Under the pieces are notes generated by a model that saw nothing but the letters and a program-made list of their open reading frames with translations, was not told the DNA's origin and searched no databases. Made by a program: the position numbers and the translations under genes. Below, in pieces: positions 10,843-22,600 of a stretch of 64,000 nucleotides of DNA (its first letter is position 1; each line of letters opens with the position of its first letter). The stretch comes from Owenia fusiformis (Eukaryota > Annelida > Polychaeta > Sabellida > Oweniidae): NCBI GenBank assembly GCA_903813345.2, contig CAIIXF020000003.1:7899815-7963814 (forward strand), read 5' to 3'.

Positions 10843-12166
10843 ATGGCAAAAGCTTTAAGCTCTATCCAGGAATTTAAAAACACTGATAACCCAATCGCAT
10901 GGTTTGAATGCTTTGGTGTCGTTTCATTGATTAATAACTGGAATGATCAAGAGAAATTATCCATGCTAAAACTTCAAATTCCAGAAACCACAACCCTATG
11001 GTTTAGGAAGACTTTGACACATTAAAAGAAAATTTATTGAAAAATACTCTTAACAGGAAGATTGGAGATCTATCCAAGACATCTTTACCAAAGAGCAGAA
11101 TGACCTATCACTACAAGAGTACCCAGACTATTTTCTAACAAAGGCAAATCAAATTGATATTGAAATTGACAATTTGAAATTAAAATTTATTTGTGGACTC
11201 AATGAAAAAACTCGAGCCGATGTTATAAAATCTAAACCAACAACTTTTGATGAAGCTGTCGAAGCTGCAAAAACTTTGGAAGCTACAAATTATTTGTGCA
11301 CATCAATCTCCGTTGCAGCGATCAACCGATCAAGCGATTAGATGCATCAAGAATCTTTGCTCTGTAACCGCAAAATTGAAACAACAACAACAACAGCGAC
11401 AATGGCATCCAAGACAAAAACAAGGTGAACCTGAGTGGGACATGTGGGACACTCCTCAACGTCAACGTTGGAATTCCCGTGCACCTGCACGTGGTAAGTG
11501 TTTTTACTGCAATAGAAATAATCATACAGAAGCGTACTGCTTTCTAAAGAAACAGCACCTATCACAGGGACAATACTCCCCTCAAAATAAGCATAACAAT
11601 AAACATTTAAACTAGATGACGGGCATGATACACCTGAGGAGCGTCTACCATTGCCTGTTATCCAGTTAGTTGATGATGCCATATGTAAATATTGAAATAA
11701 ATAGAACAGTTCTCGTAGCATTAATTGACACAGGTGCTTCAATATCATTTATTAACGAATCAATACTTGCAAACCCTAGAATGAAAAATTTTAATAAAGT
11801 ATTGGAACCTATTTTAGACTCTGTTAGATAAGCGGACAATTTTTTAAAATGAACATAAAAAATATGGTAATGCCTACAATGACAGTTTCAAACGTTAGTT
11901 TTAAATTTGCATTGCATTCCATGGCTAATCTTTCTGACAATGTGATTCTCTGTCGTGATTTTCTAAAATTTTGCAATGCAAACATTGATTTTAAGAGTAA
12001 TAATCAAATCACAATGCCATCATCATCTAAGATTACATCTGAAAATGCTATTAGAATTAAACCAAAGTGTGAGGTGGTGTGTTCTGTGAAAACCATAAAT
12101 CAAGAGGAAGTAGAGGGTCTGATATCTCCAAGCAGAAAGCTGACTAGAACTTTTAGGACTAGTTAA
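10843..12166 (+). pseudogene. Ty3/gypsy-like gag-protease relic (copy B)
   Basis: Duplicate of 2203-3524. The gag opening is at 10843-11025. A longer open stretch at 11247-11615 includes the CCHC knuckle CFYCNRNNHTEAYC. The protease region near 11700-11770 keeps the canonical DTGA (Asp codon GAC at 11727-11729), unlike copy A. 11849-12166 continues through the flap/linker region and ends shortly after the homology with copy A ends. Several frameshifts separate the pieces, and no LTR or RT is present. Differences from copy A show which lesions are private to each copy. Confidence 0.7.
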
Positions 12167-12274
12167 AAGCCACTCACAGACATTTTACCTATATGTTAAA
12201 ACCCCAAAAAAGTAATAAATATGACACTGTGCTATAAAAAATATTGTGGCACAGAAATAAAGAAAACTTGATTT

Positions 12275-12342
12275 GCCATGGCCGGGATTTGAACCTGCAA
12301 AATCATGGTTGCAAGCTTTGCACTCTCTCACTCTGCCATAGC
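12275..12342 (-). pseudogene. tRNA-derived sequence (SINE head or tRNA relic)
   Basis: On the minus strand a perfect 7 bp acceptor helix (GCTATGG with CCATGGC, one G-T pair) encloses an A-box-like TGGCAGAGTGAGAG and a consensus B box, GGTTCAAATCC. The T stem has two mismatches and the anticodon region is too short for a normal cloverleaf. Total length is 68 nt. This suggests a SINE head or a decayed tRNA rather than a working tRNA. No poly(A) or LINE-like tail is evident downstream. Confidence 0.5.
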
Positions 12343-12732
12343 CTCAGTTAGACTTCGCAGGTGCATTTTTTAGTATTCATCTTTATTTCAGAAAATATTT
12401 TTTCCTCTACACCACAATTATTAAATAGTGGTCATTAATCATGCTAATAATATTAGAATATATATCTGATTAAATATTCCAAGCCAAATTCAGAATTAAT
12501 GCTGTTAATCCAGTTTTGAGAATCTATTTCCTGTCATGACTGTCAAAAAAACATGGCCTCAAAAACAAAATTCTTGCTTCCAATTTTCAAAATGATATAT
12601 ATTCATGGATCAGCTATTGGCACCTGAACCCATCCTAATAGAAAGGTAAGACTATTTTCTTGAAATCCCCAATTTCAGCCTCTGAAGTCTGTGAAAGTCA
12701 CTTTAAATCTTGGACACTTTAGATCATCATAG
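12343..12732. other. Gene-free stretch
   Basis: AT-rich, no supported reading frame or repeat structure recognised. Confidence 0.4.
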
Positions 12733-13128
12733 GTGATGGATAGTCCCAATTTCAACACCTTCCTACCTACCTCTACCTTCTTCAGACCAAAACTGAACAC
12801 TGATATGGAAATCATAAATCTTCGGAACTGTAAGCCAGTAGATCAAGAAACTGTGCAAGCTTATTATACTCATCTGAAGGACCTATCCATGAACTGTGGC
12901 TTCAACCTGGAGTAATCAAATCGGGAAATCAAGTTACAGATATTGCAAAACCATCCCCTTGAGGATCTTTTGACAAAATCCATTGATAACAGTTGGGATT
13001 TACAGAAAGTTCTGGAATTCAGTAGAATGAAAGAACAGATAAAGGAACACATCAAGAATATGAAATCATCATTGCAAACATCGTCATCAAGTTCACCATC
13101 TCTCATTCTTAGACCACTGCCTTTTTAG
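12733..13128 (+). pseudogene. Retrotransposon gag fragment
   Basis: A single frame carries a premature TAA at 12913-12915. The first part contains DQETVQAYYTHLKDLSMNC and the second REIK..ILQNHPLEDLL...LQKVLEFSRMKEQ. Together they match the general pattern of gypsy-class capsid C-terminal domains: (E)TV..(F/Y)...L..L...C....(R)EI...I......L...L......L..(L)L...R..E. No zinc knuckle, protease or LTR is attached. It is distinct from the gag relics at 2.2 and 10.8 kb, so it comes from another element family. Confidence 0.55.
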
Positions 13129-13768
13129 CTAGTTAATAATGAGTTTATCTCCAAAATGTCAACATGGTACTAATAGGATTAAAATATGGGTCATTTTATT
13201 AATCTTGCTAATACGTTTGTTTTGTTGTAATCCCTATGAGGTTGACACTCGTGGATTATTTGGCAAACTGGAACATGACCATTGCTTTCCAGGGGCATAG
13301 CCAGCTTTAAGTCAGGAGGGATGCAATCGCCCCAAAAAATCACTTTTTCAGTCAGGGGTGCCAATCGTGGCATAAGCGAGCCAAAAAAGATATGTTTTGA
13401 CAAAAAAATGATGCAACTTCCTTCAAAATTGGGGGGAGGGTGTGTACGCAACCCTCCTGGCTACGTCTATGCTTTCAGTCTATTAATTACTAAATGTTAG
13501 TGATTTTGTTAAAGCATGTTCATATAAATAATATAAATAAAAAGTTATATTACATTGTTTATTATTATCTAAAATTTGATTTCAAAAGATGTCTAAATTA
13601 AATAATAGTGACAACTTTATGAATTATCCTTGAGCTTAACCGTTTTTATTATTGGAATACTTTTACAACTTTCTATTCAAAGTATCATGCAAAATGCTAG
13701 ATTTTCAGAAATGAATGAATTTAATTATTCATCATAAAAAATTAAATTAGACATTGCACAAATGAATA
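13129..13768. other. Gene-free stretch
   Basis: No convincing gene. Short frames near 13191-13500 show no domain, and AT-rich DNA follows. Confidence 0.4.
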
Positions 13769-13910
13769 GGGTTGAGTTTGACTGGGGTTGAGTTTTACAG
13801 GGTTGAGTTGACTTGGGGTTGAGTTTTACTGGGGTTGACTTGAATTGGGGTTGAGTTGACTTGGGGTTGAGTTGGACTGGGTTGAGATGACTTGGGGTTG
13901 AGATGACCTG
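13769..13910. repeat. 15-16 bp minisatellite, nine units
   Basis: Nine imperfect head-to-tail units of GGGTTGAGTTGACTTG type, each 15 or 16 bp, covering 142 bp. Variation is mainly in the second half of the unit (TTTTACTG, TTGACTTG, ATGACTTG). The plus strand is purine/T-rich and nearly C-free. Unit length varies, so no continuous coding is implied. Confidence 0.9.
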
Positions 13911-14149
13911 TCACCTTGAGGGAATTATTCTTTATAAATTATCTCGCGAAAATAAGAGAAGAGAGATTATTGGCTGATACCAGAGGTTGATTGGGGCATA
14001 AAACCATGAGCATATAACTCTTATGGAAGATTTATAATATTATTGAAACATAATGTATAAATAATGGCATTCAATTCAATGAGAGAGATCTTGGTCACAT
14101 TTTAATCAGATCAGAAAATGTTGGAAGCGCTGCGAGCATAGACATTGCA

Positions 14150-14368
14150 TTGCTGGGTAAACATGTCTGGCTGGAACACGAGCCAGCAAGCTCAATGTAT
14201 GTGTGTCCGATCAAAGACTGTTCTGTAGTATTTAAGGTAAAACGTGACCTAAAACGGCACTTAAGTGGACTATTACCCCATTGGATATCCACTCCGGAAA
14301 TTGAGGCATTAGAGTTTCCGTTTGTTTGTTTGTTTCCCCAGAAAGGACCCATTCACGCACACCAGTAG
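14150..14368 (+). other. Short ORF with zinc-finger-like half, doubtful
   Basis: 72 codons. YVCPIKDCSVVFKVKRDLKRHL resembles half of a C2H2 finger (C-x4-C-x12-H), but the second His lies 7 residues later, outside normal spacing. It lies just upstream of the collinear duplicated unit and could be one of its exons. There is no further support. Confidence 0.25.
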
Positions 14369-14384
14369 TTGCACCAAAGAGAAC

Positions 14385-17300
14385 ATCTACTACTGACCAG
14401 AAACCTCCTCAACCTCCCAAGATACCGAGGCGTGAGAGTAAGGCTGATGAATCTGATGTGCTTCTTTGCTTTTAATCGAATATGGCTTTCAATAATGCAT
14501 GTGCTTGTGTTACAACAAGCTTGCTGATGGAGTTTATTGTCTTCACTGTGCTCCATTTACTCCAGAACATGATGTAAAGGATGTCACTTCCTGGTCACAA
14601 TAAATCTTTTGGAGCTTTGAATACAACTTCATATCTTTAAAATTTTCTACAAAATAAACTGATTTCGAAGGATATTTCTTTAAAACATGCAAAGATTCAG
14701 GATGCCTCTGATATTTTGACTTCTATCTACCAAGCATCTTTAAATATAGCCAAAAGTATATTATAGGTTATTCCACATATAAGCTGACATTTGGGGTTCC
14801 ACACTTGAAAAATTTACTTTGTTTGATTGTACTTATTTTTATTTTTTTTATTATGATTGCCTCATGTATCCTTCATGAAATCCTTAAATATTGTCATTTT
14901 GTCTTTTATGTATCAAGTTACCGTAATTGTAAAATCACTGTTCTGTCAAATCAGACTGAAATTGATATCAAGGAAAAGGAGCCATCTCAGGAAATATGTG
15001 AAAAAGAACTGGTAGATGATAAATCATCTGCGTCTGATGCAAGACCAGAGGCGTAAAGACAGCGAGAAGAACTTTGGAGGGGCAGAAAATCAGAAAAACA
15101 TTAATGGAAGTGGTACTGAGTCTCATCCAATTCGAAAAGAAAAAAAGTATTTGTAAAAATGCTTTAGAATGTGGTGTCAAATTACTACAGAAGCTTATTT
15201 TGAAATGTGAAGTGCAGACATGACCAAAAAGTTAAGTGACTTTCTGCACTTCCTCCAAGCTTAGTCCACATGCCTACATGTAAGTGATAAAAAATCCATG
15301 CATGGGATCATGGCAATGTATTATTATAATCCCATATAGTGTTAACATATCATTTACTTATTAAAGCCAAATCTACAAGGAAAGACCATCTCTGAAGAAC
15401 TTCACACGAGAGCTGGAAAATTGACCGGAACAAGATTATTATAATGACTTACATGTATTAGCCTACATACAATTGAAAAGTTAGACTATATAGGTTTTTT
15501 TGCTTATTCTTATTTTTCAGCAAGAGATCTAAAATGTAGTTAAGTGGGATGTAAGAGCCTTTTGTTGAAGGTTTTGGAGATAGGTCCTGGTATTCTCTTC
15601 AATATTCTTGAGATCGTTCCACCAGAAGCCCCACAGCTAAACCCTGATTTTGATTTACTCATGGTACTATTATAACAACTGTCATCCAATGCCCATACAA
15701 TTGCTGTGGATGAGAACCAAAAGTCAACCTGTATCATAGCGTTACAAACATCTACAACAAGAACATATGAAATTATGCCTCTCTTAAGGCAACTAACACA
15801 AAACAAAGGGAAATTTACTATCTGATTAGAAAATGATACGGGAAATCCTAAGCATTTTTCTTACACATCTGTAGTAGTGCTGGAACTGGGAAAATGTCAT
15901 CTGATGAAATGCATTCACTACACAGCCGGTATTTTGACCATACTAGATTATATAAAATGTTTTCAATCAATATTTGCTTTGAATTAAATACAGGATGCTT
16001 TGCATATAAAAAAATTTTTTGAAATAGTTTAACTAAAAGGTCTAATATTCTAATAAACTAAGTTTAGAAGGGTTGGTGGGTTATGTTATAACCTTTTGTT
16101 TGTCAGTCTATCATAAACAATTCAGTGAGTTGGCTGAGCTCATCTTTGCATTCAATTAATTGATGTGTCATGCCAACATCAAACTAAATCAGAAACCCCA
16201 TGAAATGTTCAAAAAGACAAACAAATGATTATTGTTGGTAGTGAGTTATAAATTGTTCCATCAAGCAGTGTCTTATGTTTGAGCCCACTCTTCAGAGGAA
16301 TAGTGGCTCAATATGTTATGGGAGAGAAAGATACACTCCATGTCTCTACCAGAGTTATTGTTGCCAGTCCAACGACACTTCTTGGAGAATTTTGGGAAGT
16401 TGTGATTGCAAATTGTGACAGGATCAAATGGCAAGGCGCATAACATTCTTACTTAGTAAGTTTATTGTTAAAAACTGAATCAATGAAATTTTGCTGTTAA
16501 AAGTAGGTTTATATGAATAACAAGGGGTCAATTTCTGAGAAAGTTTATCAGACGAAAGATTTCAGTACAAAATTCTATTCAAGGGGTTTATTTGAATAAT
16601 TAGGTCAAATACAGCCAAACTTGATAAGCTTTACCTCTTTATCTTTCTCAAAATCAAAAATATCAGTGCAATACATGGGACACTCAGCCCTCCCTCTATA
16701 TAATGCTCTATGTGAACATATAATTTCTTAAAAAACAGTTTTCTCTCAATAAATGTACTGTAAATTTATAACAATCGGATAATTTAACATTGTATTATGG
16801 TCTATTACTAATGCCTCACGATTTTCATTTCATTTACTGTAAAGTTACATAGATGTCTTAAAATTGTATTTCTCTGCTTTCAGTTGTAAAGTCACAAAGT
16901 CAGAGAAGAAGACAGTATATAGACCATCCTACAACAAGATATGTGACATTAAGCAATGTGTAGGAAATGCACAACTGTCTGCAAGACGGCAACAATGATT
17001 GACAGCATCCTTAAAATCTGTCAGGACATTCAAGTACTGCAAGATTCTGTCGCCAGTAGTAAAGAATAGCATTTTGAATAGTGTATTAAAGACTGACATT
17101 GCACATCATTCAAACACTTGATCTATTGTTTTTATGTTTCAGTGGTTAGTGGATGAACTGAAGAGAGATTCAGTGCTCACACCAAGGACTTTGATTTTCT
17201 GTAAACAAATTTCTCAAATAAGTACAATGTGGGAATATTTAACATATGAACTAGGATTGGAAATGTGTACAATGATGAACCTTTACTCGATATGTACCAA

Positions 17301-17680
17301 CAGCAAGTGGTACATGTTGAGTTGTAATATGTTGTATAACTTTCTCCAAAGGCATCAACATGTAAGGAAGATCAGGCCAAGATGTTGAGCAAGATTAATC
17401 AGTTACACTTAATTACAAAAGATCAACCACAGTGTGCTATAAAGAAATGTGAACTTATGTTAAATCAATGGAATTAGGAGGGCACATTCATGGAAAATCT
17501 TTGAGGTGGCTTGCAGTGAACCGTGAACCAACATTGCATAACTGCTATGATAACTGTGTTTCCAAATACAAGTGATAAAATTGTCCTTCAAATCCTTGGA
17601 TTAACCTTCAACACACTATTGACTATTAGAATGAAGTTTTTTCTCCTCACTTCAGAGGCAAGAAACTAAAGCATTTGACG
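14385..17680 (+). repeat. Collinear multi-segment duplicated unit, copy 1
   Basis: Five short segments recur in the same order at 34.6-36.6 kb: 14420-14460 with 34640-34670 (GAGTAAGG..GATGAATC..GATG); 15866-15930 with 34833-34890, where copy 2 reads CGRAGTGKGHLTKC, a P-loop-like stretch decayed in copy 1; 16120-16300 with 34900-35085; 16985-17060 with 36474-36550, inverted in copy 2; and 17580-17625 with 36578-36622. Intervening DNA is unrelated. This is the pattern of a duplicated multi-exon gene or large element with conserved exons and diverged introns. I do not recognise the full product; helicase-like pieces (17134-17256) suggest an NTPase. All frames are short or broken. Confidence 0.5.
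17134..17256 (+). pseudogene. RecQ-like helicase C-terminal fragment
   Basis: FQWLVDELKRDSVLTPRTLIFC is read directly after a plausible acceptor (TTTATGTTTCAG). WL.(D/E)EL......PRT(L/I)(I/V)FC is, from memory, the opening of the second helicase domain in RecQ-like proteins that are multi-copy in many invertebrate genomes. Similarity fades after about 45 residues and the motif V/VI region is not visible. The helicase first domain is not recognised upstream, although 16985-17060 could encode an adjacent exon (KTATMIDSILK). A dead exon-sized fragment is most likely. Confidence 0.45.
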
Positions 17681-19669
17681 GAGACAAAGAAGAACAAGAA
17701 GGCACAAAAAGATTGAATAGACAGAATAAGTTGGTATCATATGTTCTGGAGAAATTGATGCCTCAACTACAAAAATATTGGAAAGGAATGCAAATAAAAC
17801 AAGTGATAATGTGTCAAACTATTTGGATTCTTCTGATTAAATTTTTTCTGCATGGTCGCAGCTTGGAGATGGAGATTGTGTCTGCTATGAGAGTGAGCTT
17901 GAGAACAAGGTGAAAATTTCTCGGCAGCTAATGATCTTTTGAATCCAAAATAATTCAACCCACCTCCACCAGTATTCCACTTGAGAGGAATTGAGAAAGT
18001 CGTTGCCAAAATTCTTGCTGATGATTATATTAATATTACTCATCTCCTAAATAGAATTCTGGGCTAAAGTGACAGTAATGATCAAACAAAGTACCTCAGT
18101 TGCGTTGCTTCTAATGAAATTATTCCATCAATGGAGTACAGCATTTCAAATTTCTGTGACTGTATATTGTAAAATACACAACCTGATGCAGAGCCTCACG
18201 CAACCATAATACAAAGACAAATTACCCTTGCACGCATACATTTCCTGCTTACGAACGAGTTACGAGTGACAAATTATGAGATAAAATCAAATACTTTTTC
18301 AACATAAATGGACCAACGGTAAAATCAGTCTGTTATCTTTGAACTCAATACAATGTGGCCACTGGAATATTCCAAATCACCGAGAAAACACTAGTTTTAG
18401 AATGTATATCCCATGCAAATATCCGTACACTTGATCTGTACTTCAGTACATTTGTTTTGTTTACCACGGCGACTGCGCATGCGCAAGTCAAAGTGACCTA
18501 CAGAACGATCAAGCCTACTTAGTATTAGTACAGCTACTCGATTGTCTCGAAACTAGTAATGCACGATCGCATATTCCAGTCACCACATCATTAAGGTATT
18601 TACATATATAAGTTATAGGTTACATTGCATAATTGTTTCATGGAAAGCTTACTGGATTAGCTCAGTGCAGTGTCATACACAAATTCAATTTAATTTTAGC
18701 AATCTGCAGTGAGTGAGCAGATTTTTGGATCATATACTTAGGGTGGGAATAACCCTTTCGTATAGTATGTATAACAACGTGAATAAAAGCTTGACAGATT
18801 CAGAAGCTTGACATGACACATATGTAACTTGTCTATATTCTAAAAATTGCTCTCTAAATTACATGTATATTGCATTTAGAGCTACTGTAGCTGTAGTGTT
18901 GTTATTCTCGACGCTGTGACATTTTTATTAGACACTTTAGCTGCAATGACAGTCCAATGCAGTGTAAGATTTTGTTTGCTCATGCAGTAAAGTTATTTCC
19001 TATGTTTTATTGGTATGGGTAAAGGACAAGCATAACTTTTTATAGCTCAGATATTTGGTCGTCTGCAGGGTTATTGACTTTAGACATACATGTAACATAG
19101 GCTACAGTGAAACGTACGTGTGTAAATTGACTTTTATACTGCAATCACTAATTTGGCATAAGCCCAAAGGTCATGACCTCACATTGCGCCAATCAACAGC
19201 GCTATTTGGTGACTTGTATGTTATCCAAAACTGCTCACTTCAAATGGGTGATGCTGTAGATACTTTTGAGTTATGCTTTCATACTGAGCTCATTCTGTGT
19301 TCATGGGCTCTACTGTTTACTGTTTTTTATGCCTCTGAACAAATGTTATGTTGGACAAATTGCCATTCAGAGCTAACAACTAATAGTTAAAGTCAAACAA
19401 AAATTTATATTTACTTTCCATTGCTTTTATCTAATAACCAGTTACACAATCAACTAAATAATCTGGTGTTTTTGTGGAGGAATACAGTTTTATTGGTGGA
19501 AAACCGTTTTATTTTAGAGTTTACTCTAAGCCTTGCTCTTTTTAACATATTGCATATTACATTTATTTCACAATAAGAATAAGAGGCAGAGCATATTTAT
19601 AATCATCTAGGCTGACCAGACATGATACATCAGTCTTTTTGGTAAATAGAACTTTTTTTTAAAACTTTC
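17681..19669. other. Gene-free stretch upstream of the LINE
   Basis: Apart from the palindromic NRF1-like site at 18474 nothing is convincing. A 111-codon frame at 19055-19390 lacks a domain and an ATG start. Part of 19400-19669 could be the LINE 5' untranslated region. Confidence 0.4.
18474..18485. promoter_or_regulatory. NRF1-type palindrome TGCGCATGCGCA
   Basis: A perfect 12 bp palindrome that fits the known NRF1 consensus (YGCGCAYGCGCR). It lies in a locally more GC-rich patch of an AT-rich region. No coding exon can be tied to it, so promoter activity is speculative. Confidence 0.3.
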
Positions 19670-22600
19670 ATGGGTATTAGTGTTTCTGCATGGAGGATAT
19701 GTATTGGAATATACAATTGCCAAAAATCTTGTGCACTATATAACGGAGAAACCAGGGTCCCCAATAAATGCAGTCCAAATTATTTGAATTTATTTCTCAG
19801 AATTTTATGGTACTTTGGTCTTACATTCGTTATAACATGTACATTGTACCTCAACATGACAGGCTCAATAAGGCAAACTGCCTGTATATCTTATAAGATT
19901 CTTTTACTTGGATGCATTAGTATATTCTTGGTGGCTCTCCCTGCATTTACTTTCATGAGTACAATGATATATATTCATGGCAATCACAAACATTTTGGAA
20001 CATTTTATATGATTAAGATGTTTGCAAGTATATTTTTAATGTTTATTCCATTCTGTGCTCTATTATGTTATATACCTAACACAGTCCAAGCTATTCTCTT
20101 ACTGAGCAATGATGTTCACCCAAATCCAGGACCTACAAATAACTTTCAACTCACAAAAATTATTTTCTCAAATATTAACAGTATAGGTGCCAATGTAAAT
20201 GCCAGATTTAAAGCACTAAAAGATAGAATTCACATGAATGGAATTGACATTATTGGACTTTGTGAAGTTGGAAACTTAACCCAAGAGGTAATTAATTCTG
20301 AGTATTCTATTGATGGTCATTCTCATGTATACTTAAACAAGAATCGAGGACTTCTGATATATGTTAAAGATGACATACCTTTTAAAGTAAGATATGACCT
20401 CATGAATGATCAGGGTGATTCCTTATGGATTGAGTTAACCATTAACTATAAATCTTACCTTTATGCAATATATTATAGATCACCTTCTCAGTCTCAAAAT
20501 GATGCAAATGATTTTTGTAATCGGTTTACAGCTTCATGTAATCTGGCACTTGATAATAACCCTGAATCAATTTTTATCAATGGAGATTTCAATGCGAGAT
20601 GTAAAGAATGGTGGGCCTTGGATAATGAAAACACTACAGGAAAATTTTTATTTGAATGTATCGAGGAACTTGGACTTGTGCAACTCATTGATGAACCGAC
20701 TCGTATAACAAACATCAGCAGATCATGTATAGATTTACTCATCTCAAATAACCCTGACATCATTACAAATACTTATGTCTCTCCTCCAATTGGCAACACA
20801 GACCCTTGTTCAATAAACACCGAGTGCTTTCTTGGTAATCAAAAAAATCGCCCGTATTCAAGGAAAATATGGAAATATGATGAGGCAGACATTAACTTAG
20901 TTAACAATGCAATCCGTGCGGCAAATTTTGATCATTTAATAGACACTAACAACAACTTTGATGACCTTATCAAAATATTTTCTGGAAGTCTTTTCACAGA
21001 CCTCATTCCAAACTCAGAAATTGTTGTAAAATCTACTAACAAGTCATGGTTCACAAGTGACATTAAAACATTAATTAATAAAAGAAATAAATTGCATTAT
21101 AAGTATAGAAAAACTCATAATGACATGTACCTTCAAAAATATACAGATCAATGTAAACTGGTAAATGAGGCTATAAGTGAGGCAAAAGAGGCAATGGAAT
21201 CAAGATTGTACCAAAAATTAACAACTCATAGATATGGAAGTAAGGGGTACTGGTCAATTATTAGTAGGCTCCTAGGCAAATCAAAAAATAGTAAAATACC
21301 CCTCCTCAACGATGCCAATGGTAATAATTACACTGATAGTTGCGACAAAGCAAATTTATTGTTATCACATTTTATTGACAAATACCATAATAATTATAAT
21401 CATGGAAATGAACCATTTATTCCAAGAACCGATATAACATTTGACCTGCTCTCTACCAATGACAGAGAAGTCTATAACATTCTACTCGGCTTAAATATTA
21501 ATAAAGCCACTGGCCCTGACATGTTGAGTAATAGAATGCTAAAAATGGCAGCACCATCACTTTCACCTATTTTATCAAAACTGCTTAACAAAATGTTTAC
21601 ATTGAATCAATATCCTCAACTATGGAAGGTCGGTCATATTGTAGCTATTCATAAAAACAAAGATAAAACAGATGTGAAAAATTATCGCCCAATAACACTC
21701 CTGTCTTGTATTTCTAAAGTCGCCGAGCGCATTATTTTTAAAAGACTCTTTGATCATCTCATTTCTAACAATTTATTTTACAATCTTCAAAGTGGTTTCC
21801 TGCCAGGACATAGCACACAGGCACAACTTCTAAGTATTATTGACCACATAACAAATGAAATTGAAAATGGGGCTAATGTAAGAGGGATATATCTTGATAT
21901 TTCGGCTGCATTTGATTCAATGCCCCATGGGCTACTATTAGGAAAATTGAAAATGTTTGGTTTTGGTCCGAATATCCTGGAATTGATGAAATCATATTTA
22001 CTACACAGACAAGTGAAGGTGGTATTAGATGGTCATGAGTCAAACTTATCTGAAAAGGGTTATATCAATTCCGGAGTTCCTCAAGGCTCGATCCTGGGGC
22101 CCCTCTTATTTTTGATCTATATCAATGATTTACCTGACAATTTGAATTCAAAATGTTTCATCTACGCAGATGATACCTCAATTTACCAGTCATTCACAGC
22201 TGAAACAGCAACTGAAATGAACAATGCCCTACAGGAGGATCTCAACCATATTTTTCAATGGTCTGAAGTATGGAAATTAAATTTTAAAGCTTCTAAAAGC
22301 AAAGATTTGACCTTTTGCAATCCAAAGAAACGTGAAATTTTGACCATAGATCTTTCTCTCGGAAACGACATTATACCAAGAGTAAACAGCCATAAGCACT
22401 TAGGCTTAATCCTAGACAGAAATCTCACTTTTGACCTTCACATAACTGAACTTGGTGCAAGAATAGACAAACTTTTAAATCCACTGAAAGCGCTCTGTCA
22501 GAAAATAAATGGAAAACATCTCGAAACAATCTTTAAATCTTTTATCCTGCCACTTTTTGACTATGGTGATATTTTATATGGGTGTGCAAACACAACAAAA

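Larger units (their letters stand above)
3901..12153. repeat. Tandem segmental duplication, copy B, split by an LTR element
   Basis: Second copy of the 2.8 kb unit, in direct orientation. It is interrupted at 5145-10592 by an LTR retrotransposon plus its target duplication. Where copy A reads GATTTTTAT followed by ACAGAATCAAC, copy B reads GATTTTTAT, then the element, then TTATATGGAATCAAC. Copy A thus acts as a paralogous empty site. Frameshifts in the relics differ between copies, so some decay came after the duplication. Confidence 0.8.

Noticed and set aside
12275-12342. Functional tRNA gene
   Set aside because: The T stem has two mismatches and the anticodon arm is too short for a cloverleaf.
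13769-13910. CRISPR-like array or telomeric repeat
   Set aside because: Units of 15-16 bp are directly adjacent without spacers, and the unit is not TTAGGG. It is an ordinary minisatellite.
18474-18485. Promoter of a host gene
   Set aside because: Only a single NRF1-like palindrome, with no downstream coding exon to support a gene. Kept as a low-confidence site only.
19055-19390. 111-residue ORF upstream of the LINE as an ORF1
   Set aside because: No ATG, no zinc knuckle, RRM or esterase signature, and no link to the LINE ORF.
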